From: Alteriqipengyuania abyssalis
GTDB lineage: Bacteria > Pseudomonadota > Alphaproteobacteria > Sphingomonadales > Sphingomonadaceae
Direction of reading: 5' to 3'
Length of the DNA: 64,000 nt
Assembly: GCF_019857185.1 (NCBI RefSeq)
Contig: NZ_JAHWXP010000003.1
Span: 463,501 to 527,500 of the forward strand
This document shows, one piece after another, positions 42,466-50,687 of the stretch. The translations under genes were made by a program, and so were the position numbers. The notes beneath the pieces were generated by a model. The model was given only the letters and a program-made list of their open reading frames with translations. It was not told the DNA's origin and ran no database searches. Numbering within the stretch: the first letter of the stretch is position 1; each line of letters starts with the position of its first letter.

Positions 42466-42483
42466 TGTCAAAATGGTTTGACG
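42466..42483. promoter_or_regulatory. PpsR operator upstream of bchG
   Basis: TGTCA-AAATGGTT-TGACG, one base from the consensus, begins 21 bases after the ppsR stop. An extra outward-facing half site TGACA lies at 42454. It would control bchG-orf428-bchP-tspO-orf89 and argues that bchG starts at ATG 42514 rather than at a TTG inside the operator. Confidence 0.75.
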
Positions 42484-42513
42484 AGTGCTGTGCCGAGGCA
42501 TACGCTGCCCGGC

Positions 42514-43416
42514 ATGGAACGTTCGGCGCTCCCTCTAAAGACGTCGCCGCCACCTGCGGCCCGCGATGTCCTTGCGCTGCTCAAACCGATCACCTGGTTC
42601 CCCCCGATGTGGGCCTTCGCGGTCGGAGTCGTTTCCTCCGGCGCGAGCATCGACGGGCGCTGGATCCTGGTGGCCGGTGGCGTGCTGCTGGCCGGGCCGA
42701 TGGTGTGCGGCACCAGCCAGGCGGTGAACGACTGGTTCGACCGGCACGTGGACGCGATCAACGAACCCGACCGCCCAATTCCCTCGGGCCGGATCGCCGG
42801 TCGCTGGGGCCTGTTCATCGCCATCGCCGGCACGCTTCTCTCGCTCGCCCTCGCGGCGGCGCTGGGCCCGCTGGTGCTGGGTGCGGCGGTGATCGGGCTG
42901 GCGCTGGCCTGGGCCTACAGCGCCCCGCCCTTCCGCCTGAAGTCGAGCGGCTGGTGGGGCCCCGCCGTGGTCGGGCTGACCTATGAGGGGCTGAGCTGGT
43001 TTACCGGGGCGACGGTAATGCTGGGCACGACGCCCTCGGCAACCGTGCTCATCGTGCTGCTACTCTACTCGATCGGCGCACACGGGATCATGACGCTCAA
43101 CGATTTCAAGGCGGTCGAGGGTGACCGGGCAACCGGACTGCGTTCGCTCCCCGTTGTGCTGGGTGTGCGCCGGGCAAGCCTGCTCGCTTGTGCGACGATG
43201 GCAGGCGCGCAAGCGGTCGTGGTCGCACTGCTGTTTGCCTGGGGAATCACCCTGTCGGCGGCAATCGTCGCCACACTGCTGATCGGGCAGTGCGCGCTCA
43301 TGCCCAAGCTGCTGCGCAATCCGGCGAAGAATGCCCCGTGGTACGGCGCGACGGGGGTCACGCTCTACGTCCTCGGCATGCTCGCCGCCGGGCTTGGGCT
43401 GGGGGGCTATATCTGA
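42514..43416 (+). CDS. bchG: bacteriochlorophyll synthase BchG
   Basis: Attaches geranylgeranyl (or phytyl) pyrophosphate to bacteriochlorophyllide a. The 300-aa UbiA-family membrane enzyme has the Mg-diphosphate motifs QAVNDWFDRHVDAINEPDRPIPSGRI and GIMTLNDFKAVEGDRATGLRSLPVVLG, with about eight membrane helices and the LLKPITWFPPMWAFAVG N-terminus. ATG 42514 was chosen because the open frame further up runs into a PpsR operator. Its stop overlaps the next start (TGATG). Confidence 0.97.
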   Translation: MERSALPLKTSPPPAARDVLALLKPITWFPPMWAFAVGVVSSGASIDGRWILVAGGVLLAGPMVCGTSQAVNDWFDRHVDAINEPDRPIPSGRIAGRWGLFIAIAGTLLSLALAAALGPLVLGAAVIGLALAWAYSAPPFRLKSSGWWGPAVVGLTYEGLSWFTGATVMLGTTPSATVLIVLLLYSIGAHGIMTLNDFKAVEGDRATGLRSLPVVLGVRRASLLACATMAGAQAVVVALLFAWGITLSAAIVATLLIGQCALMPKLLRNPAKNAPWYGATGVTLYVLGMLAAGLGLGGYI

Positions 43417-44750
43417 TGGGTCGCGCTGCGTTGCATCCATCCTCGACCGGCCTCGGCTGGATCGCGATCATCCGGCTGGGTCTGGTCCAGGCGGCGATCG
43501 GAGCGATCGTGATGCTGGCGACCTCGCTGCTCAACCGGGTGATGGTGGTCGAATACGCGCTCGTCGCGGCGGTCCCCGCCGGGCTGGTCGCGTGGCATTA
43601 TGCGGTCCAGCTGGCGCGGCCACTGTGGGGGCACGGGTCGGATCGGGGCCGCAGGCGCACGCCGTGGATCGTCGCCGGAATGGCCATGCTGGCAGGCGGG
43701 GCACTGCTGGCGGTGCGCGCCACGGTTATGCTGCCCGACTCGCCATTGCTGGGCGGCGCGCTGGCGATCGTCGCCTTCACCATGATCGGCGCTGGGGTCG
43801 GCGCCGCCGGGACCTCGATGCTCGCGCTGCTGGCCTCGGGAGTCGTGCCCGAACGGCGCGCGGCGGCGGCGGCGGTTACATGGACGATGATGATCGCAGG
43901 GATCGTGGTTGCCGCAGGCGTTGCGGGCGCGCTGCTCGATCCATTCAGCGAGGCGCGACTGATCGGCGTTGCCGGCAGCGTCGCGCTCACCGCATTCGCG
44001 CTCGCCTGCGCCGCGATCTGGCGGCTGGAGCCGCGCGCGATGCGGGATTTCTCCGAACGGCCACGCGGCGAGGTACCGGGCTTCGCCGAGGCGCTGCGCG
44101 AGATCATGCAGGAGACTGCAGCGCGGCGTTTCACCGTGCTGATCTTCGTCTCGATGCTCGCCTATTCGATGCAGGACCTGATCCTCGAGCCCTTCGCGGG
44201 ACTGGTCTTCGGCATGTCGCCCGGAGAATCGACCAGTCTTTCGGGCACCCAGCATTCGGGCGTGCTGCTGGGAATGATTATCGCGGGCGTGGGCGGCAGT
44301 GCTTTTGCAGGACGGCTGCCGGTGGACCTGCGCGTGTGGATCGTCGCCGGTTGCGCAGGCTCTGGCTGTGCGCTCGCAGGCCTCGCGATGGCGGCGCTGG
44401 CCGGGCCGGGCTGGCCGCTGAGCGCCAATGTCTTCCTGCTCGGCCTGTGCAACGGCGTGTTCGCGGTCTCCGCGATCGGTGCGATGATGGGCCTTGCCGG
44501 TGCGGGCGAAAACACCCGCGAAGGCGTGCGCATGGGCGTGTGGGGCGCAGCGCAGGCGATCGCCTTCGGGCTCGGCGGGTTGACCGGCGCGCTCGGCGTC
44601 GATGCGGCGCGCCACCTTATCGGCCGCGACGGCGCGGCCTTCCAGCTGATCTTCGCGATCGAGGCGTGCCTGTTCATCCTCGCCGCCGTGCTGGCGGTGC
44701 AGGCGACACGCAGGGCGCCAATGGCAGACAAGGGAGTGGCAGCGGCATGA
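43416..44750 (+). CDS. PucC/BCD-family transporter (Orf428/Bch2-like)
   Basis: A 444-aa, 12-helix protein of the same family as LhaA, with ATSLLNRVMVVEYALVAAVPAGLVAWHYAVQLARPLWGHGSDRGRRRTPWI and SMQDLILEPFAGLVFGMSPGEST. Genes of this type sit between bchG and bchP in most purple bacteria (Orf428 in Rhodobacter) and are proposed to deliver bacteriochlorophyll to assembling complexes, but the biochemical role is not settled. It is coupled to bchG (TGATG) and bchP (ATGA). Confidence 0.9.
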   Translation: MGRAALHPSSTGLGWIAIIRLGLVQAAIGAIVMLATSLLNRVMVVEYALVAAVPAGLVAWHYAVQLARPLWGHGSDRGRRRTPWIVAGMAMLAGGALLAVRATVMLPDSPLLGGALAIVAFTMIGAGVGAAGTSMLALLASGVVPERRAAAAAVTWTMMIAGIVVAAGVAGALLDPFSEARLIGVAGSVALTAFALACAAIWRLEPRAMRDFSERPRGEVPGFAEALREIMQETAARRFTVLIFVSMLAYSMQDLILEPFAGLVFGMSPGESTSLSGTQHSGVLLGMIIAGVGGSAFAGRLPVDLRVWIVAGCAGSGCALAGLAMAALAGPGWPLSANVFLLGLCNGVFAVSAIGAMMGLAGAGENTREGVRMGVWGAAQAIAFGLGGLTGALGVDAARHLIGRDGAAFQLIFAIEACLFILAAVLAVQATRRAPMADKGVAAA

Positions 44751-45940
44751 CGGAGACGGTTTACGACGCAGTGGTGGTCGGCGGTGGCCCCTCGGGAGCC
44801 ACGATCGCAACCGACCTTGCCCGCGAGGGGCACCGGGTTCTGCTGCTCGACCGGGCAGGCCGGATCAAGCCGTGCGGCGGCGCGGTGCCCCCGCGCCTGC
44901 TCAAGGATTTCGAGATCCCGCACCACCTGCTGGTCGCCCGCGCCCGCTCGGCCCGGATGATCGCCCCGTCGAACCGCACAGTCGACATGCCGGTGGGCGA
45001 GATCGGCTATGTCGGAATGGTCGACCGCGACGTGTTCGACGAATGGCTGCGAGAGCGTGCGGCTCAGGCAGGCGCCGAGCGGCGTACCGGCACGTTCGAG
45101 ACGATCGAGCGCAAGGAAGGCCAGCCGCCGACCGTGTGCTATCGCGAGCAGCGCGGCGGCGAGATCCAGCGGGTGCGCACAAGGCTGGTGATCGGCGCGG
45201 ACGGCGCACGCTCTGCGGTCGCCGCACAGAACATCGCGGGTGCCGAGCGGATGAAGTGCGTGTTCGCCTATCACGAAATCATCCAGTCGCCCGCCAACGA
45301 CAGCGATCACTTCGACGCATCGCGCTGCGACGTGTTCTATCAGGGCCGCCTGTCGCCCGATTTCTACGCCTGGGTGTTCCCCCACGGCGAAACCGCGAGC
45401 GTGGGTGTGGGCAGCGCGAACAAGGGTTTCTCCCTGCGCGGCGCAGTCGCGCGGATGCGCGGCGATCTGGAGCTCGATGGCTGCGAGACGATCCGCCGCG
45501 AAGGCGCGCCGATCCCGCTCAAGCCGCTCAAGCGGTGGGACAACGGCGCTGACGTCATCGTCGCGGGCGATGCTGCGGGTGTGGTCGCTCCGGCCAGTGG
45601 CGAGGGCATCTATTACGCGATGATGGGCGGGCGCTGCGTCGCGCAGGCCGCCGCGCAGTTCCTCGCGACCGGGCAGCCTGCTGCGCTGCGCGGTGCGCGC
45701 AAGGCCTTCATGCGCGAACACGGCAAGGTGTTCTGGGTGCTCGGGATGATGCAGCATTTCTGGTATTCGAGCGACAAGCGGCGCGAGCGGTTCGTGACCA
45801 TGTGCGCCGACCGCGATGTGCAGCAGCTGACTTGGGAAGCCTATATGAACAAGCGGCTGGTGCGCGCAAAACCGGTTGCGCATGTCCGCATCTTCCTGAA
45901 GGATTGCGCCCATCTGCTGGGGTTGAAGGCACCCGCTTGA
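44747..45940 (+). CDS. bchP: geranylgeranyl diphosphate/bacteriochlorophyll reductase
   Basis: Reduces the geranylgeranyl tail to phytyl in three steps using NADPH. The 397-aa flavoprotein has the FAD-binding VVGGGPSGATIATDLAREGHRVLLLDR, the CGGAVPPRLLKDFEIP signature of the ChlP/BchP group, VIGADGARSAVA and VIVAGDAAGVVAPASGEGIYYAMMGG. Its ATG overlaps the upstream stop. It is followed by tspO. Confidence 0.97.
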   Translation: MTETVYDAVVVGGGPSGATIATDLAREGHRVLLLDRAGRIKPCGGAVPPRLLKDFEIPHHLLVARARSARMIAPSNRTVDMPVGEIGYVGMVDRDVFDEWLRERAAQAGAERRTGTFETIERKEGQPPTVCYREQRGGEIQRVRTRLVIGADGARSAVAAQNIAGAERMKCVFAYHEIIQSPANDSDHFDASRCDVFYQGRLSPDFYAWVFPHGETASVGVGSANKGFSLRGAVARMRGDLELDGCETIRREGAPIPLKPLKRWDNGADVIVAGDAAGVVAPASGEGIYYAMMGGRCVAQAAAQFLATGQPAALRGARKAFMREHGKVFWVLGMMQHFWYSSDKRRERFVTMCADRDVQQLTWEAYMNKRLVRAKPVAHVRIFLKDCAHLLGLKAPA

Positions 45941-45953
45941 GGATACCGACGTA

Positions 45954-46433
45954 ATGGGGCGCAGCTGGTTTTTGCCGATTCTGGTGGCGGGCATTGCCGC
46001 GCTTGGCGTGGCGATGCTGGGCGGCACGATCACCGATCTGGGCCCCTGGTATCAGTCGCTCGCCAAGCCGGACTGGACTCCGCCCGGCTACGTCTTCCCG
46101 ATCGCATGGACCGCCATTTTCGCGCTGGCCGCGCTTGCTGCGGTGAGTGCCTGGCTCTCCGCCCCCAATGCCAATGCACGCACCACCACCATCGGCCTGT
46201 TCGCGCTCAACGGCTTCCTCAACATCCTATGGAGCCTGCTGTTTTTCCGCTCGCAAAGGCCCGACTGGGCGTTCGCCGAACTGGTCGCGCTATGGCTCTC
46301 GGTGCTGGTACTGATCCTTTATTGCGGACGCTTCTCGCGCCTCTCCGCACTCGCGCTGGTCCCCTACCTGATCTGGGTCAGCATCGCGGGCGCGCTCAAC
46401 TGGAACATCGTCCAGCTCAACGGCCCGTTCTAG
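45954..46433 (+). CDS. tspO: tryptophan-rich sensory protein TspO (CrtK)
   Basis: A 159-aa, five-helix TspO/MBR protein that binds porphyrins and, in Rhodobacter, down-regulates photosynthesis genes in oxygen. Visible marks are GPWYQSLAKPDWTPPGYVFPIAWTAIF, GLFALNGFLNILWSLLFFRSQRPDWAFAEL and YLIWVSIAGALNWNIVQLN. It lies at the end of the bchG-bchP operon, so pigment synthesis and a porphyrin sensor are co-expressed. Confidence 0.96.
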   Translation: MGRSWFLPILVAGIAALGVAMLGGTITDLGPWYQSLAKPDWTPPGYVFPIAWTAIFALAALAAVSAWLSAPNANARTTTIGLFALNGFLNILWSLLFFRSQRPDWAFAELVALWLSVLVLILYCGRFSRLSALALVPYLIWVSIAGALNWNIVQLNGPF

Positions 46434-46434
46434 C

Positions 46435-46704
46435 ATGGCGGCAGCCATGATGGAGGCGCTGTTCGCAAGCGGTCACGCGGCGGACATCGTGCTCGGCGTG
46501 CTGACAATCGAAGCGCTAATCCTCGCCCGGCGCGGCTGGGCCTTCACCGCGATTATCGGCCTGATCGGACCTGCTGCGCTGATCGTGCTCGGCCTGCGCG
46601 CGGCCCTTGTAGGCGCGGAGTGGTACTGGGTCTCGTTGCCGGTCGCACTCGCCTTCCCGCTGCATCTGCTCGACCTGCGGCACAGGCTGCGCGCGACCCA
46701 TTGA
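46435..46704 (+). CDS. small membrane protein after tspO (orf89), unknown function
   Basis: An 89-aa protein with three likely helices (HAADIVLGVLTIEALILA, GWAFTAIIGLIGPAALIVLGLRAALV, WVSLPVALAFPLHLLDL). The ATG starts one base after the tspO stop, so it is translated with tspO. I do not recognise a named family. Its place in the pigment operon suggests a link to TspO or pigment handling, which is only an inference from position. Confidence 0.8.
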   Translation: MAAAMMEALFASGHAADIVLGVLTIEALILARRGWAFTAIIGLIGPAALIVLGLRAALVGAEWYWVSLPVALAFPLHLLDLRHRLRATH

Positions 46705-46718
46705 TCCCGAAACGACAA

Positions 46719-46743
46719 GAGCCCGGCCATCGGGGCCGGGCTC
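46719..46743. terminator. hairpin between convergent orf89 and pufM
   Basis: A perfect 10-bp stem GAGCCCGGCC / GGCCGGGCTC lies between the two convergent operons. There is no clear T run, so it may act as a 3' barrier for the stable puf mRNA. Confidence 0.6.
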
Positions 46744-46770
46744 TCGCGTGTCTGAGTTTGAGACGACGCG

Positions 46771-47700
46771 TCAGCGCGGCGGCGGTGCGTAGTGGTGCTC
46801 CTGCGCCCACAGGTACCAGTTGTCGACCACGGTGCCGGTCAACAGGATGCCGATCCCGCCGGTCAGCGTGGTCAGGATGGCGAACCACCAGGCCCAGCGG
46901 TGGATCGATTCCATCGTCGCGTTGAAACCCATGGTCCAGCGCCAGAACAGGCCGGCCCGCTCGGACGCGGTGCCGCGATCGGTAATCTGCTCGATCTCCC
47001 GCTCGCCGCCATAGCGGCTGACCGCCAGGATGGTGCCCCCATGCATCGCGAACAGCAGGGCCGATCCGTAGAGGAAGGCGATCGAGAGCGCATGGAACGG
47101 GTTGTAGAAGAGGTTGCCGTAAATCAGCGAGAAGTTGTTGGTCCAGTCGAGGTGCGGGAAGATCCCGAAAGGCACCGCCTCCGACCAGCTGCCCATCAGC
47201 CCCGGGCGGATGAAGCCCAGCACCAGATACAGCCAGATCGCGCTGGCGAAGGCCCAGCAGACGTGCAGGCCCATCCCCAGCGCTTTCGCGCGGCGGTAGG
47301 TGCGGGCCCACCACAGCAGGATCGATGTGGTCAGGAAGAACCCGGCCATGATCCACCAGCCACCTTCGGCCAGCGGGACGAAGGGGGAGAAGCCCCATTC
47401 AGGCCCCGGCGGCTGAAGCGAGAGCCAGAAGAACTCGCGCACGAAGGCCACCGGACTCCAGTTGACCGAGGCGAGCATGTTGAGCCCGATGATCTCGATC
47501 GCGATAAAGCCGAAAAGCAGCGAGGCGACACCCAGCCAGCCGAGATAGATCGGCCCCAGCTGCGCCTGGCCAAGCTTGCCGAACCAGTAAGCGTTGGAAT
47601 GAATCGGAATGCGCGGCTCATCGGTGAAGGGCAGCGCGATGCCCATCTCGGCCGGGCCCTCCAGCTGAACCTGCGTGAAGATATTCTGGTAGCGTGCCAT
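46771..47700 (-). CDS. pufM: reaction centre M subunit
   Basis: The 309-aa M subunit forms with PufL the membrane core holding the special pair and quinone QA. Five helices and the ligand residues are present: histidines in [37 protein letters not shown] and [12 protein letters not shown], and the iron-ligand glutamate in [26 protein letters not shown]. It begins [20 protein letters not shown]. No pufC follows; the next gene converges, so the operon ends here. Confidence 0.99.
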   Translation of the reverse strand: MARYQNIFTQVQLEGPAEMGIALPFTDEPRIPIHSNAYWFGKLGQAQLGPIYLGWLGVASLLFGFIAIEIIGLNMLASVNWSPVAFVREFFWLSLQPPGPEWGFSPFVPLAEGGWWIMAGFFLTTSILLWWARTYRRAKALGMGLHVCWAFASAIWLYLVLGFIRPGLMGSWSEAVPFGIFPHLDWTNNFSLIYGNLFYNPFHALSIAFLYGSALLFAMHGGTILAVSRYGGEREIEQITDRGTASERAGLFWRWTMGFNATMESIHRWAWWFAILTTLTGGIGILLTGTVVDNWYLWAQEHHYAPPPR

Positions 47701-47715
47701 GACGTACTCCCTTCC

Positions 47716-48540
47716 TCAGGACCAGATCGGGATGCTGCGCCACCAGCTCCACCATTCGGGGAAGCTGCCCTGGTACAGCGGCCCGGCGAGGATCATGCAG
47801 GCGGCACTCCAGAACCCGGCATTGAGCGCCAGCAGCAGGCCCAGCCGGTGGATGCCGATCGTGCCGATCGAATAGCCGACGAAATCGCGGAAATAGGTGT
47901 CTTCGTATTCGGGCGACTTCACCTCGGTGCCGCGCGGCACATTCACCGCGGACAGCACCAGCGCACCGTGCAGCGCAAGCGCGAGGCAGGTCGTGAAGAA
48001 GAACGTGATCGCGACCATGTGCAGCGGATTGTAGTGGAAGTTAACGTAGGAATAGCCGGTATTCGACACCCAATCGAGGTGGGTGAAGATGCCGTACGGG
48101 AAGCCGTAGCCCCACGCCCCCAGCCATAGCGGGCGGATCACCACCAGCGTGGCATAGGCCAGAATGGCGAAGCTGAAGGCGACCGGCACGTGATAGCCCA
48201 TCCCGAGCTTGCGGGAGATTTCCACCTGCCGCAGCGCCCATGAGACAAACGCGATCAGCGCGCACACGGTGATGATCTGCCAATAGCCGCCCGCATTGAG
48301 CGGGGCGGCGGCAAGCCCTGCGTCGATGGGGGGCGGTTCGATGGAGATCAGCCACGGATTCCACGTCGGCCCCTGTGAGGCCGAAGCGAAGATCAGCAAC
48401 GTGCCCAGCAACGCCGCGATCGCCGCGGTCACACCGAAGAACCCGACGTAGAATGGACCGACCCAGAAATCGAACAGGTCGCCACCGATCAGCGTGCCGC
48501 CACGCACACGGTATTTCCGCTCGAAGCTAAGGAGCGCCAT
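47716..48540 (-). CDS. pufL: reaction centre L subunit
   Basis: The 274-aa L subunit carries the QB site and half of the special pair. It begins [36 protein letters not shown] and shows the pigment and iron histidines in [46 protein letters not shown] and [21 protein letters not shown]. It has a clear AAGGAG ribosome site. It is separated from pufA by 130 bases that contain RNA hairpins and precedes pufM by 15 bases. Confidence 0.99.
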   Translation of the reverse strand: MALLSFERKYRVRGGTLIGGDLFDFWVGPFYVGFFGVTAAIAALLGTLLIFASASQGPTWNPWLISIEPPPIDAGLAAAPLNAGGYWQIITVCALIAFVSWALRQVEISRKLGMGYHVPVAFSFAILAYATLVVIRPLWLGAWGYGFPYGIFTHLDWVSNTGYSYVNFHYNPLHMVAITFFFTTCLALALHGALVLSAVNVPRGTEVKSPEYEDTYFRDFVGYSIGTIGIHRLGLLLALNAGFWSAACMILAGPLYQGSFPEWWSWWRSIPIWS

Positions 48541-48555
48541 TGGTCCATCCTTCCC

Positions 48556-48667
48556 GCCCCGTCACGCGGGGCTTCTAGGGTTCATCCCAGATGTTTGTGC
48601 CGTGCCGCCTCAGCGGCGCCGGCTGCGGGGACGGAAGTTGAGGCCCGCCCCCGTCACGTCCGGCGGG
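48556..48667 (-). promoter_or_regulatory. pufA-pufL intercistronic RNA hairpins
   Basis: Three short stem-loops lie in the 130-base gap: 48556-48572 (GCCCCG/CGGGGC), 48604-48617 (GCCGC/GCGGC) and 48644-48667 (CCCGCC/GGCGGG). In Rhodobacter, hairpins at this place protect the pufBA part of the mRNA from 3' decay and so raise the LH1 to reaction-centre ratio. The same role is inferred here. Confidence 0.65.
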
Positions 48668-48670
48668 TTG

Positions 48671-48859
48671 CTATCCCGTCGTCGCCGGGCCTTCGACCGC
48701 CGCAGTGGTCGTCGCCGGGGCGGCACTTGCGCCATCCAGCCAGTTGTACCGGTTGGTGCTGAGCAGGATGAAGTGGATCAGCAGCGCGAGAACGAAGAGA
48801 AACACGAACAGGCCGGTAAGCGCCCTGCGCGGATCGAAAATGAGCCAGATTCTCCACAT
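48671..48859 (-). CDS. pufA: light-harvesting 1 alpha polypeptide
   Basis: A 62-aa single-helix antenna peptide, [16 protein letters not shown] followed by the membrane helix with the bacteriochlorophyll-binding His29 ([12 protein letters not shown]) and NRYNWLDG. The alanine/threonine-rich tail ([19 protein letters not shown]) is probably periplasmic and flexible. It lies 78 bases after pufB and before the hairpin region that separates it from pufL. Confidence 0.97.
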   Translation of the reverse strand: MWRIWLIFDPRRALTGLFVFLFVLALLIHFILLSTNRYNWLDGASAAPATTTAAVEGPATTG

Positions 48860-48937
48860 TTCATAATTCCTTTCATGTGGTTACGGCAGATGTGGCTCGC
48901 TGACGCCAACACGCGTCGAACGAGCGAGGCGGATCGG

Positions 48938-49102
48938 TCAGAGCCAGGGCTTGTAGATCCACAGCGCGATGTGGGCGAGGACGGCGATCCCGGTGAAGCC
49001 CATGAAGGAACCCAGGAAAATCTTGTGAAATTCCTTGGCTTCTTCCGGCGTCAGGTAGGTCCGCAGACCGAAGCGATCATCGCCAGGTGTCGGATCGTTC
49101 AT
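48938..49102 (-). CDS. pufB: light-harvesting 1 beta polypeptide
   Basis: A 54-aa antenna peptide too short for automatic ORF lists. It reads MNDPTPGDDRFGLRTYLTPE, then EAKEFHKIFLGSFMGFTGIA and VLAHIALWIYKPWL. His44 (VLAHIALW) is the bacteriochlorophyll ligand and His26 is the second conserved histidine; the aromatic end WIYKPWL is typical of LH1 beta. A GGAG ribosome site lies upstream. Only 124 bases separate it from bchZ, so there is no room for a normal pufQ. Confidence 0.97.
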   Translation of the reverse strand: MNDPTPGDDRFGLRTYLTPEEAKEFHKIFLGSFMGFTGIAVLAHIALWIYKPWL

Positions 49103-49226
49103 TGGTCAATCTCCAAACTTGCTGGACAAGGTGGGGCGTTGCCGCCCCGGCGGTATCCGCGTGAGAAACTGCTCTCCCCCACGAATTTCTGGGCCCGTGA
49201 CCGGGTGGATTGGATGGCCGCGCGGC

Positions 49227-50687
49227 TCACCGGCCCGCCCCTTCGAGCAGGGCATCGGCAAGCCGGTCGGCAGTGACGGTGGTCTCGCCCGCACGGCGGG
49301 CGGCAGCTTCGGCGGCATCGCGCCAGCGCTTGGCGGCGGAGATGCGCACCAGCACGGGCTGTGCCTCCACGATCTGGTCGAGCCGGGCCTTGGCCGCAGG
49401 CTCCCAGCCCAACGCGGCCTGCTTGCGCGTGGGCGTCGCCTCGGCCTTGTCCATGTCGCTGCCCAGCGGGAGGATGTGGAACAGCGCGTCGAACAGCGCA
49501 TTGCACACCTCCTGCACCAGATAGGTCGCGCCCGAATAGCCCATGAAGGGCGTGCCGGTGTGGCGACGGATCGCGGCGCCGGGAAAGCTCGCTGCGATGA
49601 ACTGGGCCTGCGGACCGTGGCCACCGCCCGCGGTCTCCGCCATGTACATTCGCTCGTTATAGCTGCCGAACACCACCAGCGGCGGGTTGGCATGAATCGC
49701 GGCGCGCACATCTTCGTTCTTCGGCTTCACCCCGGCACAGCGCCCGAAGGCGAAATTGCACGGCAGGCCCATATCCTCTTCGAGGAAGTGCCGGATGCCG
49801 CGCGCGTAGGTCTCGTTCGCACAGATCCCGAAATTGGCGGTGCCGAAGAAATCCTGCGTGACCGAGCGCCACAGGTCCCATAGCGGCTTGATCGTGGTGT
49901 GCTTTTCCTTCTCGATGAAGGGTTCGGGGTCGAGCTCCAACTCCTCGCCCAGTGCGCGCAGGAAACTGGTGGTCGAACTCAGCCCGATGGGTGCCTGGAA
50001 GAACGGCCGCTCGAGCAGCTCGCACAGGTTGCGGCCATATTCGCGGTACATGCACACGTTGGCGTGCGCATTGGCGAGCTTGCGCATGTCGGCGAGGTGA
50101 CTGCCGAGCGGGAAGACGCAGTTCACCTCCGCCCCGATGCCTTCGAGCAGGCGGCGGATTTCGGCCATGTCGCTGGCCATGTTGAACATGCCGTAGGCAG
50201 GCCCGATGATGTTGACGAGCGGCTTCTCGCCATCCTTCAGCGCCTTGGCCTTGGGCATCTTCTTCGGCCCGAACTCGGTCCACAGCCAGCTCAGCGCGCG
50301 ATCGGCGCTTTCCCACTGATCCTCGTCGATCGTACGCGGCAGGAAGCGGCGGATCGTGGTGCCCTCCGGGGTCACCCCTCCGCCGATCATCTCGGCAATC
50401 GAACCCGTGACGACGACCGAGGGAAGTTCCGGGTCGAGCGTCTTCCACGCCCGCTTCATCGCGGCTTCGGTGCCGGTCTTGCCCAGCTCTTCCTCGCCCA
50501 GCCCGGTGACGACGATCGGCAATTCGTGCGGCGGCAGGCCGTCGGTGTAGTGCAGCACGCTCGTCACCGGCAGGTTCTCGCACCCCACCGGCCCGTCGAT
50601 CACGACCTGCAGGCCCTTCACCGCGGTAAACACGTAGACCGCGCCCCAGTAGCCCCCGGCTCTGTCGTGATCGAGGACGAGGGTCAT
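49227..50687 (-). CDS. bchZ: chlorophyllide a reductase subunit Z
   Basis: Catalytic subunit with BchY for ring B reduction, a NifK-like protein of 486 aa. It has [38 protein letters not shown] with the cluster cysteine, [56 protein letters not shown] and [32 protein letters not shown]. Its ATG overlaps the bchY stop. It leads directly into pufB, so bchCXYZ-pufBALM can be one transcript. Confidence 0.98.
   Translation of the reverse strand: MTLVLDHDRAGGYWGAVYVFTAVKGLQVVIDGPVGCENLPVTSVLHYTDGLPPHELPIVVTGLGEEELGKTGTEAAMKRAWKTLDPELPSVVVTGSIAEMIGGGVTPEGTTIRRFLPRTIDEDQWESADRALSWLWTEFGPKKMPKAKALKDGEKPLVNIIGPAYGMFNMASDMAEIRRLLEGIGAEVNCVFPLGSHLADMRKLANAHANVCMYREYGRNLCELLERPFFQAPIGLSSTTSFLRALGEELELDPEPFIEKEKHTTIKPLWDLWRSVTQDFFGTANFGICANETYARGIRHFLEEDMGLPCNFAFGRCAGVKPKNEDVRAAIHANPPLVVFGSYNERMYMAETAGGGHGPQAQFIAASFPGAAIRRHTGTPFMGYSGATYLVQEVCNALFDALFHILPLGSDMDKAEATPTRKQAALGWEPAAKARLDQIVEAQPVLVRISAAKRWRDAAEAAARRAGETTVTADRLADALLEGAGR

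Noticed and set aside
46792-48129. A 445-codon plus-strand frame opposite pufM and pufL
   Set aside because: pufL and pufM are certain; the antisense frame has no recognisable domain.
48654-48857. A 67-codon minus-strand frame overlapping pufA
   Set aside because: It is shifted relative to pufA, which has the exact LH1 alpha motif and histidine ligand.
49103-49226. Possible pufQ between bchZ and pufB
   Set aside because: The gap is only 124 bases and holds no start codon with ribosome site and membrane-helix coding stretch of the needed length.
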